Assembly: GCA_025618425.1 (NCBI GenBank) | Contig: CM046847.1 | Location: 7,553,033 to 7,617,032, forward strand | DNA length: 64,000 nucleotides | Origin: Heliocidaris tuberculata | Taxonomy: Eukaryota; Echinodermata; Echinoidea; Camarodonta; Echinometridae | Direction: 5' to 3' | Shown here: piece by piece, positions 25,082 to 37,042 of the stretch | Numbering within the stretch: the first letter of the stretch is position 1 | Layout of the letters: every line of letters begins with the position of its first letter | The notes under the pieces: model-generated | Seen by the model: only the letters and a program-made list of their open reading frames with translations | Database searches by the model: none | What the model was told of the DNA's origin: nothing | Position numbers and translations under genes: made by a program

Positions 25082-25729
25082 CTTAACACTGTGAGCACCA
25101 AAATAAGTACATGTAGCTTAGCTTAAGACAGGGCAATATTGGGGTGCCTTGAGCATTATGGATTGTGGATATGAGCACAAAATTATTACTTTCATTATTC
25201 TGTAGTATTTTTAACAATTTGATCTTGGGGAAAAGGCGAATGAAACATCTTGTTTCCATAATACTACACGTGTATATTGCTTGACTCTCAGTTAAAACAA
25301 GAGAAAATTGGGACTTTGAGATGTAGAGAAAACTTTCTCATGCATCCGTTACAGCCAAAATCATTCGAAGTAAAGAATTACTATCAGACTGATAGCAACA
25401 GAAAGGTTCAGGACAGCACTCCAGCTGACAATTTTCATAGATGGTAACAAATTTGGTTACATTTCCCATCAACTCATCAGTGTGGATTTAATTGGAAACG
25501 GTTGGAGCAATCTTGTAAATATACATGAGATCTGGCCTGAGATACAGAGAGGGAATATTGAGCAGTAGTGCAGATGAGCTTCAAGAAAATCAATTAAGAC
25601 GCCTGCATATCCTGCTAAACCCAGTCACGATCAATCCAAGGAACAGCGACAGGAGGCACAGAGTGATTCACAAAAGAGAAGGAAAAAAAAAAACATGACA
25701 TATCTATTTATCATCTTTCTCTACTCTTT

Positions 25730-26150
25730 TTCGGCCGTCTTTCACTGTCTTCATTTTTCCTTTCTACCACTGTAACCTCCCCATCAATCTCATTTTCCAT
25801 CTTATCTTCTTTTTCTACTCGTTGCTGCCAATTCAGATTTTCATTTTTCTTTTGCCATCTTAATTCTTCTTTCTTCTTCTCATTTTCCTTATGATCAATC
25901 TCATTTTCCTTCTATTTGTACACGTACATGTGTCTCCCTGTTCTCGTTTTGTTCAGCCATCTTAACTACTGTTTCACCTCTGCATTTCTCATTTCTATAA
26001 CTAGTTTCCCTCCTGATCAATCTTATTTTCCCTCTTTTCCCTCCCTTCAGTCACTATTTTCTGTGAAGTTACCACAAACTCTCATATCCCCTACTCTCCT
26101 ATATTTATTTTGTTCTGTCTTCAAGTTTCTTTTACTCTTTTTATAATCAT
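25730..26150 (+). repeat. Pyrimidine-rich degenerate tandem tract
   Basis: CT/TTTC-rich tract with recurring phrases such as TCTCATTTTCC and GATCAATCTCATTTTCC at irregular spacing. Non-coding by appearance. Confidence 0.75.
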
Positions 26151-26490
26151 GATAAATTTCCCTTAATCAAATTTGACCAAAAACCAAGTGTTATTCACTC
26201 TCGCCAACATTTGATTGCTTTTGGTAACTTAATTTCCTGAAAAGTTCTTTCCATTTTTCATCAACATGTATGTATATGTATATGAAGCTACAGGATGTGA
26301 TATACAGCTTAATTACTGTCAGTGAAATTAAGCCCTATATCGTTTTACATAATGATCCACGAGTGAAAAATATGCAGTACAGTGCCCCATTAAATCATCA
26401 AATTAAGTTGTGAATCTGAAAAACACAAATTAAAGAGCCATAGAGGAGTTTCAAGAATCAATCTGACAAGCAACATTGTACCTGATGGGT

Positions 26491-26539
26491 GCGATACCAA
26501 ATTGGTGCGATACCAAATTGGTGTGATACCAAATTGGTG
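26491..26539 (+). repeat. Short tandem repeat, 17-bp unit
   Basis: Three units of GCGATACCAAATTGGTG, the third with GTG in place of GCG at the start. Each unit contains the palindrome CCAAATTGG. Confidence 0.9.
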
Positions 26540-28938
26540 GTCAGCTGAAAAGAGTAAGATGTAATCAATGTTCCCTAGACTTATCATTAAACTACTTTTA
26601 GATTCTAATGCGAAAACTGTCTAAACTAATGTTCTTAGTTACTGCCATTAATCAAGAAGAACTACATTGTATCAGCTGTTGATATCAACTTGTTTCTTTG
26701 AAACTTACCTGAATACCCAGAATAAATCATTTTAACAGAAATACCTTGATATATTACAGTAAACAAAAGGCTTTCATATTGTATCATATAATCAAACATT
26801 TTGATGGTGAAATAACGAAAAGTATAAAATATTATATTTATCACTGTCAATTTCTTTAAGAATTAAATAGCAATCTTTGACTATCTAATTCACATCCTAA
26901 TTAGACAAAAATGCAGACTCAATAATCCCTAAAGATGTTGGTGGTTTCAAATAAATTTGGCTGAAAATCTCTATTCTTTTTCTTCAATTCTTAAAGTATC
27001 CTTCCACACACACAGGGCGACATCGAGGGGAAAAAAAGTGAAGACCATTGATGCATTTAAAAAGAAACGGCAAACTAAATGGGAGATGCAAAACGGCCAC
27101 TTCATCTATATTCTACCCGTAGGCACTGCTCCCCATAAATCACTTCCGTAATTGGAATCTAAAGCCAAGTGAATATATTAGTATGTTCAAGGGAAATCAT
27201 TCTCGATAACAGGTCATAATGCATGCACATCTACATGTACAGTATTTGACTGCCAGTCTGGCAAATGGGGGTTCTTTTAAAGTTTCTTTAATTCTCTTAC
27301 ACAAAATTTTATTCATTTGATATATGGATTAAACTGCTGATATTGAAAATAAAAATGAATTTAAAACTGAAAAATTATTTAAGTTTTTTTCCATTCTAAG
27401 AAGTAGATGTACATAAGCATTTACCATATCCCATATTATATATAACACCATATAGAGTGTATGTAAATAAATCAGCAAAATTTAAAAGTGTCTGAATATT
27501 TCATTATAAATGAATACTAAATTTGGGTTTGATAAAATCTTGTTTGGTGCACAGAAGAGCAAAATTTTTGGTTGATAAAAAATTACAATAAATTACTATA
27601 CATTATTCTTCACATCCAATTTTCTTACTAATGATTTTATATCTTCTGGATACACAATAAATAAAGAGCCTGTCTTTTATAGATTAAATGTATTTTTCCC
27701 CCTGGAACTGTACATCAATGCAGGAGTTCAAGGATGGATTTCTTTTATATTTAGCATCATGATATATTTTCAGGAGAGGTAAATCCAATAGACTTCTAAG
27801 AATGGAAAAGCTATGATTACTTTGATACAGAAAACCTCTAAAACAATAACGACCTTGCAGGCAATGCCTACTTAATATCCTATTTATTCAATAGGGGACC
27901 CTAAGTCTCCAATGCAATTATCACTTGTAAGGGAAAGCGATTTAAATGAGAAGTCCTTGACGGAAGATTGAACGTCTTCCAAAGGCAGTAAGTCAGACAC
28001 TATGAATGCTTACACTTAAGGGACCGTAAAACATACTGAATATGAACACATTTTTGAAAAACTTCCTCACAAAATATTTTTTTCTAGTAATGATGTAGAA
28101 ATAAAAAGTTTGGCATGACCTCTGGAAAAGGAAAACTATGTTAAAACAACCCTCCAATTTTTGCTGGACTATATTCATCCGTTTTTCCTATTCATCATGT
28201 TTTACCATACATGGCCATAGATAATAAAACCAAAGAGCATTACTGGATGTATATACATGTACACTATAAGTATTCTGGGGTTCCTACCAGATGGTTCTAT
28301 TATTAATATCAATTATCACATGGTTGTTTTAATTTTAATTCTGGCCCTTCGCAGAAGATATAGGCCCCTACTTTAACACAATAATACCCACATGAGACTT
28401 TAGTTGATCTCTGTGAATGTGCTAAGAAAAGTATTATCCATCAAAGTCTTGAATATTCATTGTACAATGTAATTTAGCTTGATTCTTTGAGAAGTTCGTT
28501 TTTTGATGAAACTTTGTTTTTTACAGAACTCAAGATCATTATTAAAAATAGGTTTTCCAAAATCAAGGGAGCATCTTATTATGCAGAAATCCATTCCCTC
28601 AAATCCACCATTTGCACTGAAAAGATATTTCTCACCAAAGTGCTTTTTGGTCTAATTGATACTACGCAGCTAAATACGAGTTACAACAAAATATCGTGTT
28701 CTCCTCTCGGTCTCTTGCAGCATCGATTGGAAACACGACTACTACAAAACCAGGTAAAACCACCACCACTGGCCTTGAGCGCCAGGGGTTGCCCACATGG
28801 ATGAGCCTTATAATGTTACCTACTGAAAAAGGTTGCAACACTAATGCTCTTATTCTCCTTGATTTAAAAAAGAATACAGAAGAAAATGGGCCACCATATG
28901 CTACCATACAGGCAGCTTATGACAGCAATCCATGTCTT

Positions 28939-29354
28939 TTAACCCTTTCGAGACAACTGACCACATTTTGTGGTTTGCCTCAATAACTTTTGATTCCAAG
29001 CTCTAAAAAATATACCAGATGCATGAGTAAAAAGTGCAAAAATTTCTGCACACACTGAGTCCATTTTTGCATCATGACCATATTGCGTTTGATGCCAGGA
29101 ATTTTTATAACAAGAATAAGCTTTAAAATCCTTAAATTGGCAACATATTGAGAGATTCAAAATCATTGTTTCCTATCAAAATTGGCAATTTTTTCAACTT
29201 TTCTATAATTTTTTTTAATCATGTAAATTGTTTTCAAAAACATTACACCTTATTAGAACCATGTAGCACTGACAAAAAAATATTATTGTTGCCAATTTGA
29301 AGAACAAATGTGATCAATTTAGCCCTTGAATAATTCCTGTCCTGAAAGGGTTAA
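28939..29354 (+). mobile_element. MITE family C, copy C3
   Basis: TTAA-bounded copy from TTAACCCTTTCGAGACAACT to CCTGTCCTGAAAGGGTTAA. The interior is co-linear with C2 and C4. Confidence 0.88.
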
Positions 29355-29446
29355 ACTATTGTAGATTTTCAATTTAGCTGTAAGGGTGTACTATGCATGT
29401 ACACTTCACATCCCATCTGTTGTGAGCAAAAAGATTGTTAATCTAT

Positions 29447-29594
29447 AAGGGCTGGTCACATTTGTCCGATTTAAAGATAATGAGATTTTCAATTAAAGGT
29501 ACACCCTACTACATGTATGGTGTGTACGTGTGAGTATGCTCGTGACTGGTAATAGTAGGGCAGATCTAGGGTGTACCTTTAATGAAAAATCTTG
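29447..29594 (+). mobile_element. MITE family I, truncated copy
   Basis: Starts AAGGGCTGGTCACATTTGTC like the complete copy at 30009-30193, and shares TTTTCAATTAAAGGTACA and GGGTGTACCTTTAAT. The right terminal repeat is missing; the sequence runs directly into family C copy C4. Confidence 0.75.
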
Positions 29595-30010
29595 TTAACC
29601 CTTTCGAGACAATTGACCACATTTTGTGGTTGGGCTCAATAACTTTTGATTCAGAGCTCTGAAAAATATACCAGAAACATGAGTAGAAAGAGCAAAAATT
29701 TCTGCACACACTATGTCTATTTTTGTTACATGACCATATTGCGTTTGATCCCAGGAATTTTAAAAAGAAGAAGAAGCTTTAAAATCCTTAAATTGGCAAC
29801 ATATTGAGAGGTTCAAAATCATTGTTTTTTATCAAAATTGGCAACTTTTTCAACTTTTCGACAATTCTTTTAACCATGTATATTGTTTTCAAAGACATTA
29901 CCCTTTATTAAAATCTTGTAGCACCAAAAGAAAAATATTATTGTTGCCAATTTGAAGAACAAAATGTGATCAATTTAGCCCTTAAATTATTCCTGTCCTG
30001 AAAGGGTTAA
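29595..30010 (+). mobile_element. MITE family C, copy C4
   Basis: TTAA-bounded copy from TTAACCCTTTCGAGACAATT to CCTGAAAGGGTTAA, only about 240 bp after copy C3 and in the same orientation. It separates a truncated and a complete copy of MITE family I. Confidence 0.88.
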
Positions 30011-30193
30011 AGGGCTGCTCACATTTGTCCAATAATGATAACGATAAAGAGATTTTTCATTAAAGGTACAAACTAGAGCTGCCCTATGTTTACCAGTCAC
30101 AAAAATACTTACACGTATAAACCAAATAGTAGGGTGTACCTTTTATAATTGAAAATCTCGATATTGTTATCGGACACATGTGACCAGTCCTTA
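30009..30193. mobile_element. MITE family I, complete copy
   Basis: About 185 bp with inverted ends AAGGGCTGCTCACATTTGTC and GGACACATGTGACCAGTCCT. The nested inner inverted pair AAAGGTACAAACTA / TAGGGTGTACCTTTT makes a double hairpin. Confidence 0.8.
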
Positions 30194-30426
30194 AAAGTAC
30201 AGAGTTAACACTATTTTTCCTTCCAACAGATAGTATGTGAACTTGTGAAGTGTACATGCATAGTACGCTCTTGCAGAAATTGAAACTCTAAAATAAAGAC
30301 ATGAATTGCTATCATATAAGCTTTATGTATGGGAGCATATGGTGACCCATTTCCATTTTTTTCCCAATCATATCTGACAAGCCTTTCAGAGTTAACACCA
30401 TTCTGGCTCTCTAAAGATGATAGCAT

Positions 30427-30490
30427 CTGTTGAGAGCCAGAAGGTCGTTAAAGTATAGGAGTTAACCCCCTTCTGGCTCTCAAGAGACGA
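30427..30490. repeat. Miniature hairpin repeat (best copy)
   Basis: A hairpin with arms TTGAGAGCCAGAAGG and CCTTCTGGCTCTCAAG around a 25-base loop that itself contains GTTAA on both sides. Related shorter or decayed forms lie at 30391-30414 (half), 13236-13305 and 9390-9460. About 65 bp in all, with no coding content. Confidence 0.7.
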
Positions 30491-30498
30491 TATGTACA

Positions 30499-30678
30499 TG
30501 TACAGTGAAACCTGTCTAAAAAGACCGCTCTAGGGAGACAAGAAAAGCAGTCTCTATGAGGAGGTGGTCTTTATGTACAGGTTCCTTTAATACATGTTTC
30601 AATGATTCACACTTTTCAAAGGAAACGAAAATTGTGGTCTTTATACACAGGTGGTCGCTAAAGGAGGTTTGACTGTAT
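30499..30678 (+). mobile_element. Dispersed GTGGTC-TTTAT repeat, copy F2
   Basis: Most complete copy of the repeat also seen at 1-136. It starts at CAGTGAAACCTGTCTAAAAA and ends GGTCGCTAAAGGAGGTTTGA. The outer ends AAACCTG/CAGGTTT-like are weakly inverted. Confidence 0.75.
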
Positions 30679-32816
30679 TATGTGGTAGGGCCTTGCTAAT
30701 GAATGGTATTACTACAAAGTGTTCTTGATTCTCATATACATAAAGTCATGCAAAGCCTCTCTCTCTCTCATGCAAAAAGCCCCATGTTTCAGCATAACAA
30801 TTCCAAAACCATGTGTTGAAGTCAGCTTCCCACCCCTCCTTCTTTTAAATTGTTTAAAGCATTCTCACTTAAAAAAAAATACCATTTTAAGTGAGATTTG
30901 AATCTTGGTATTTGAATAACATATGACTAGCCCTGAGAATTCTTAATCCATTAATAGTTCATAAACTGAACAAAATCACCCATACACTTTCTTCTGCAGT
31001 AAAAATGTAACGGTAAAATATTTGGGATATGCCATCTTGATAAAGCATTAGAAATTTTTGAATGTCCGTCTAAAACCTTCAAAATAAATACAATATTCTG
31101 TCTTCTGTCAGTGAGTAAATGGGTTGACATCAATTATTTGTCAACAAGTTGCTACATGTAGCTACATACCATGAGCAGGAACATTATACATCGTACGTGC
31201 GCACATACATGCACGAGACGTAATAAATCATTTCAAGTCTTACAACCGGAAAATATATTTCTCATATTTCTCCTGGCTCCGCGCGTATTGATTTAATAAT
31301 CAAATCATGAGCACGAGAAGACTACAGCTCATGACGCTTCTTCTTTCTTCTTACTATCTACCATGTGTGACTCATACAGGCTTTGGATGATACCGTACAC
31401 TGTCCCTGTTTCATGACATATGTAGTTGTGCTTTCATCCTAAATGAATTATTTATTTTATCTTCCACTACAAGTTTTGAAGTTTATCTCATAATATACAT
31501 AAATAGAAGACAGTGACTATAACAGTTTGTTTTGTACTGTAAGGTTTTAAATCAGTTTTTGTAAAGCATGAAGCTTGGAATTGTGAGGTGCTAATTTTCA
31601 AACTCTTTGCCACATATCTGCATGAGTGTGTGGGTGCCATGTGTGGGTGATGTATGTAAACGTGTGAACTCTTTGCAAAAAGGTTTGTGAATATTTCATG
31701 TTACCTGGGAAAACTAATATGTCTACAAAGATCCCTGAGGAATGGTGATTTATTGATCAACAAATTCAGATTCGAATCAAAGAATGTAACATGGACTTCA
31801 GCAATCTATGCATGCTGTTGCTCCATATCCAGGAAGGCCAGGAGAGAAAAAGGAGCTGGTGAGATGATTAAAAAAAACACAATTGAATGTCGCCAACCAA
31901 ACACAAAATCGTTTTTAATGTTTCAAGCGGGACATATCAAGTCTGCCTTGATGTGCAACTAAAGCATGTACTCTTATCTAGAAAAGATGAGGACATTTGG
32001 TTCATCAATGCACGCAAAAAAGCACTCTTGCGGTTGGCTCATGCTTTCCTACAAAGCACAGTGAACTACATGTATTTAGGTTACTTCAGCCTAGCTTCAA
32101 GCTATGACTGGAGAAAACCACAGTCCTGTGCACATACAAGCACAGAGATGAAGATTTTTCCCAGGGCAAGAGAACTAGTCCACAAGCCCATTTTCCAAGG
32201 AATAAATCAACAGAAAAATGAAAGGTCAATTGGCCGACCCAAGGCAAATTGATTTTGAATAATTGGTCATGGCACACATCCTTTCAAAGATTCTGTAGTT
32301 CTCCATTTTTCATTATGTCCCCTACTCAAATTGTAGGCATGGGCATCTCTAGTGGTCACAACACAGTTCTCATCAAGGATAGGAAATTACTCGCTCAATA
32401 TTAGTCTTCCCTCTGCAAAATACACTCACAACTTTTCCTGTGAAGTCGTCATCGACCCCTTTCGCAGGACGGAGGCATGACACTCTACAGTGCCGATTCC
32501 TTGGCGGCTAGAGGGTAATAAACATGAACATCTGCAGCGACTGGAAGAGAATACTTAATGGATTTTAATATAGAAGGGAAAGCATCGGAGTGCTTTTTTT
32601 GTTGTGTGTAAATATATGTGACTCTATAGATGAACCTCAATGACAAGTTGTGCATGCATTGTTAATTTTGCTCTGGATCCTGGTAATTTTGAAACAATGA
32701 ATTGTGCAGTCTGTTTTACACTACATTCACTACTACAGGCAATATACAGAATGTTCTGTATTACTGTACATAAAAATGTTTTTTAAAAAATGCTCTGCAT
32801 AATAAACTTTCCTTTT

Positions 32817-33232
32817 TTAACCCTTTTCAGGACGAGAACTATTTACGGACTAAATTGATCACATTTTGCTCTTCAAATTGGCAACAATAAAATTTTTCTC
32901 TTATTGCTACATGGTTCTCATAAGGTGTAATGTCTTTGAAAACAATAAACTTGGTTAGAAATTTTTTCAAAAAGTTTAAAAATTTGCGAATTTTGATAAA
33001 AACAATGATTTGGAACCTCTCAATGTGTTGCCTATATAAGGATTTTAAAGCCTATTCTCATTTTTTAAATTCCTGGCATCAAACGCAATATGGTCATGCA
33101 ACCAAAATAGACATAGTGTGTGCAGAAATTTTTGCTTTTTCTACTGATGCATCTGGTATATTTTTTAGAGCTCTGAATCAAAAGTTATTGGGCCAAACCA
33201 CAAAATGTGGTAAATTGTCTTGAAAGGGTTAA
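32817..33232 (-). mobile_element. MITE family C, copy C5
   Basis: Inverted copy: TTAACCCTTTTCAGGACGAG at the left and TTGTCTTGAAAGGGTTAA at the right. The internal blocks are the reverse complement of C3 and C4. Confidence 0.88.
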
Positions 33233-33385
33233 GGACCTCAGTATAATTTACACATTCATCTCTCTTTCTTTTTATACAGATCATTAAATGGTATTAAAAG
33301 AAGTACATGATGTAAGAATTGTATGGCAAATTACAACCCCCAATGTAATACAAAACAAATGCATAAATGTCCACTAGTAATTTCC

Positions 33386-33612
33386 AATAGACCGGTTCTG
33401 TAATGTATAATGTTCTCTGAGCACCTAGTGACGAGCTATTCCATTAACCTTCTTTTTATAAATGAGCCTCAATGCTTGGAATCCAGTTTGCATACATTAC
33501 TTGTTGCTACAATATGTCCGGCAAGCCTCAGGCAAGCTTTCAGGTTGTCAAGAACAACCTTTGTTTGAAAGGTATGTATAAAATTTGAATACATTACCGA
33601 ACCGGTCTATTT
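33386..33612. mobile_element. Short MITE with AATAGACCGGTTC ends
   Basis: About 227 bp with inverted ends AATAGACCGGTTCTGTAATG and CATTACCGAACCGGTCTATT. No clear target duplication and no coding frame. Confidence 0.8.
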
Positions 33613-33879
33613 CATATACTCATAAACAAGTGGCATTTATCTTTAATTAATCAGTTAGAGTGCCTTATTAGTGGTTTATTATAAATACTGAATACAAAAT
33701 GGGCACTGAGAATAGCATGTCTACTACATTCAACTTTTAGTAATTAATGACAGAGAATAAAAACTTTTTGAACATGATTGATCCGGCTTGCGGATCACAG
33801 ACTGGAGTAGAATAACATCACAAACATGGTTGATTAGCAAGTTTTCACAAACTGTTTTCCTTCTCTTTTGTTTTTCTCT

Positions 33880-34125
33880 TACAATTTCTTTGTTACCCAC
33901 GCCAATAAAATCGGCAGGGTTATGTAAAGGGTTCCGTATGTTTGTATGTTTGTTTGTTTGTTTGTTTGTTTGTTTGTTTGTTTGTGTACAAGATAACTAG
34001 AGAACAGGTGAACGGATTTGCACCAAATTTTCAGGGATTGTTTGGATAGTGACAGGAAAGAATCGATTAGATTTTGGTGATGATTGGTTGATCCCTGCAA
34101 ATTCTGTGTGACCTTCTAGTTTTGA
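33880..34125 (+). repeat. TTTG microsatellite with conserved flank
   Basis: About eleven TTTG units (33943-33985) with a conserved-looking right flank, AACTAGAGAACAGGTGAACG followed by GATTTGCACCAAATTTTCAG. This arrangement is typical of a dispersed repeat that carries its own microsatellite, but no second copy lies in the window. Confidence 0.65.
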
Positions 34126-34899
34126 CTCTATAGTATAGTATATGTAAAGATCACCGTTTCGCACGTATCAGATTTAAGGAGCCGATACCGATATCCCAAC
34201 AAAGCGCATCGATAGCTTAACGGTAATGGCGTCAGCACCATTCTCAACGAAGAAGAAAAAAATGTTTTTAACTACTGAATTATTAGTCTAGAATATCGTA
34301 AAATTGCCCGAGTAGTCCGGTGATTCTAAAAGCAATCCTTATTTGATCTAGAGACCGGTAAGAAACTTCACAGAAATGGATAGTATTGATAGGAACAGTA
34401 AGTCTAGATTTAATTTCTCTCGAGTTTCTCACTTGCAGCAGAAAATGCTGCGGTAGCTAATGCAGCTAGACGCCGGATCGGACGGCCCAGCGCGTACATG
34501 GCAAACGGCCAAATTTTGGGCATCGGCTCAGATTAGCCGTGAAGTTTCATTACTTTTGCATTGTGATTGTTGATTTAGAACTCATCCTAGTTAATAATGT
34601 GGATTCTCTAGGTCTTTTACTACGGAATATCGAACATCATATTTATCAAATCTATCTGGAAAAAAAACTAGGTAGGATTTTTCATTCACTCATTCCGCCC
34701 CTCTAAAAAGCAAAGGTAGATCTAGTTCCTTTCCGTGTGCTCTAGATCGAACGTTGGACTAAATGTTGGCCTAGATTTAATTTCAGACCTATATGAACAT
34801 ACTACCTCATAACACCTGTAAAATTACACTTCGAATGATGCCTACTGACTTTATTTCTCACGGCTAATCCCCCAAATTTCCCGTATCTAGCATACAAGT

Positions 34900-35190
34900 A
34901 GCAACACCAGCACCAACACCGAACGTGAAATGAAAATTTCTTAATCCCTAGGGTATAGTGTTAGTGAACGGAATTTTGTACATGAAATTAAACACCGGCT
35001 GCCGAGCTCGGTTCAGCAGACAACATCTGACAAAAATTAAACACCGGCAACCGGAACTACGTCAGAAAATCAGAGGTCAACACCTAACACCGACTGATTT
35101 TTTTCTCATTTCATAGTCGGTGTTAGATCATGATTTCGCGGCAAAATAAACACTAACCACAAACACCAACACCGAGCGTGAAATCACCCA
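34900..35190. mobile_element. Decayed relative(s) of the CACCAACACC nested MITE
   Basis: Contains CACCAACACCGAACGTGAAA (34920s) and, at the right end, ACACCAACACCGAGCGTGAA followed by ATCACCC. This resembles the inverted end of the 240-bp insertion at 50637-50876. It also carries two copies of AATTAAACACCGGC and a GTCGGTGTTAG / CTAACACCGAC pair. The boundaries are uncertain. Confidence 0.5.
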
Positions 35191-35284
35191 ATGTAGATTT
35201 CAGTTTTGACCCCATAGTATAGTATTGCAACTACTCTGTAGCACCGCCAAGGCGTGGGTCTGCCGCCTTTGACGGCCCCTCTAG

Positions 35285-35665
35285 TTTTTCCTTCTTTTGT
35301 TTTCTCTCTTCTGTTTTTGCTTATGTATTTCTTTGTTCAATCTTACTTCTTAAGGAATTTCTTTGTTTTTGCTTCTTTCATCTTCTCTCACTTTTTTTGT
35401 GTGTATGTATTTCCTTGCTTCCTCTTAATTCCTAATGAATTTTGTTTGTTTTTCCTTCTTTCGTCTTCTCTCTTCTATTTTTGCTTATGTATTTCTTTAT
35501 TTCCCAGTAATTCTTTATGAATTTCTTTGTTTTCCTTCTTTCATCTTCTCTCTTCTATTTTTGTTTATGTATTTCTTTGTTTCCTCTCATAATTCCTGAT
35601 GAATTTCACCGTTTTTCATTTTCTCGTCTTTCTTTTTCTTATGTTTTTCTTATTTTATTTTTTTT
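35285..35665 (+). repeat. Tandem array, about 80-bp period, pyrimidine-rich
   Basis: About five degenerate units, each containing variants of TCTTCTCTCTTCTATTTTTG, TTATGTATTTCTTTG and ATTCCTAATGAATTT, at about 35291, 35381, 35461, 35542 and 35622. Open frames through it are Phe/Leu-rich artefacts. Confidence 0.8.
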
Positions 35666-35889
35666 CCCTGAATTGCAGTGTCCGACACAGCTTTCTGTTT
35701 ATACATTAAAAAATTGCAGGGTCTGTACAACTCGCGGATTGAAACCTACTATTCTGGTGGAGCTAAAAAGGCACATAGGACCCGAGTCTCGGATCACACT
35801 GATTGCATTTATACATCATAAAATTGCCATGTTCAACACGCTCTCATGTCGAACCCACGAGCCGGATAATGTGTAAACGCGGTATTAGA

Positions 35890-37042
35890 CTACACAGCAA
35901 AAACGCTGTTTAAAATTTCGCTGTTTAAAATTGTGTTGTTTAAATTTTAAACAATATTGTTTAAAAGACGGACCCTGTATTTTAAACAACTGCTGTTTAA
36001 GACATCAATGATATTGTAGAATAATATTTTAAACAATGTTGTTTAAAAAGATTGAAAATTCGCGCTAGACGGGTTTCCTTCTCCGCCGAACACAGCCGGG
36101 CTTCATCATGACGGATGACTTTGTGGTTGACATGTTGCAGAAGTTCCAAATGCCGGAGGTGATTGATACATTCAGAGGTAAGCATTTAGACTATATATTG
36201 TAATCTGATCGCGTTTATACTCAAGACATATTTGTGCTGCCATGACATCTATATGATATCTAAATCTAAGCCACAGTCACATAATTAATTATGATTTAGA
36301 CCTGTAACTTTGCAAGTCGCCCTTCCAGCGTAGCACAGCGCAGTTTAAGCTGCACACAGTGAACGCGCGCGTGGGTCCGGTCCTATACTGTATGTGCAAA
36401 TAACTTAAACTGCACTGCGCTGCAAAGTTCCAGGTCTACATGTGTACATAATTTATTTTGTGGATGTGGTCTAGATCTAGACATTATGTAGATGTCACAG
36501 CAACACAAATATGTCTTCAGTATAAACTCAATCAGATTAAAATATATTTAGTCTAAATGCTTACCTCTGAATGTATCAATCAGCTCTGGCATTTGGAACT
36601 TACTTATGTACAACAGCCTTAAACAACTGTGTATGTTTAAACACATCTGTAGGCCCTATAATGTTTGAAACAATTATTTTGAACAATTAACTTTGAATGT
36701 ATTTTTTAAACAACAATTGTGCAAAAAGTTTTAAACAACTGAATTTAAACAACCTAGATGTTTTAAACAATTTTTTTTTAGCAACAAATATTTTAAACAA
36801 TAGTTTTGAAACAGTTTTACACAACTTTGTGTGTTTAAACAACTTAATTTAAACAACCTAGTTGTTAAAAGAATTGTTTAAAATTTTAAACAACAGGCTG
36901 TTTAAAGTTTAAACAACCTTAGTTGTTTAACATTTTAAACAACAGTTGTTAGAGTGACCGGCTTAAACAGGATTGTTAAAAAATATTGAAGAGTTGTTAA
37001 AAAATTTTGAAGAGTTGTTTAAAATATTTTTTACGGTGTAAT
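35890..37042. mobile_element. TTTAAACAA-rich element carrying a palindromic SAM-like exon
   Basis: Outer ends TACACAGCAAAAACGCTGTT and ATATTTTTTACGGTGTAA form a weak inverted pair. Arrays of TTTAAACAAC-type motifs (35895-36050 and 36640-37030) flank an inner palindrome whose 210-220-bp arms (36141-36355 and 36390-36601) are mostly alike. The arms contain a coding-like exon end and splice donor in both orientations. I know of no named family for it; it behaves like a foldback transposon that captured gene sequence (inference). Confidence 0.65.
36108..36177 (+). pseudogene. SAM-like first-exon fragment inside mobile element
   Basis: From the ATG at 36108 the frame reads MTDDFVVDMLQKFQMPEV followed by IDTFRG, ending at a good donor AGAG|GTAAGC (phase 1). 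The pattern (short acidic start, then helix, hydrophobic LxxF, then VIDTFR) resembles the opening helix of SAM domains, but 24 residues cannot prove it. The last 37 bases plus the donor and the following intron recur inverted at 36565-36601. No downstream exon is recognisable. It could be a captured exon, the first exon of a small repeat-encoded gene, or a pseudogene. Confidence 0.45.

Noticed and set aside
26491..26539. A CRISPR-like short repeat series
   Set aside because: The three units are directly adjacent with no spacers, and the context is an animal intron.
28487..28804. A 105-codon plus-strand frame
   Set aside because: No recognisable domain, no splice context and no codon signature; it overlaps another frame of equal quality on the other strand.
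31687..32252. Two overlapping plus-strand frames of 91 and 121 codons
   Set aside because: Sequence character is random, no similarity is recognised and they sit in the long intron; length alone is not enough.
35254..35876. Phe/Leu-rich frames resembling membrane proteins
   Set aside because: They follow the degenerate 80-bp pyrimidine tandem array; the hydrophobic character comes from TTC/CTT/TTT content.
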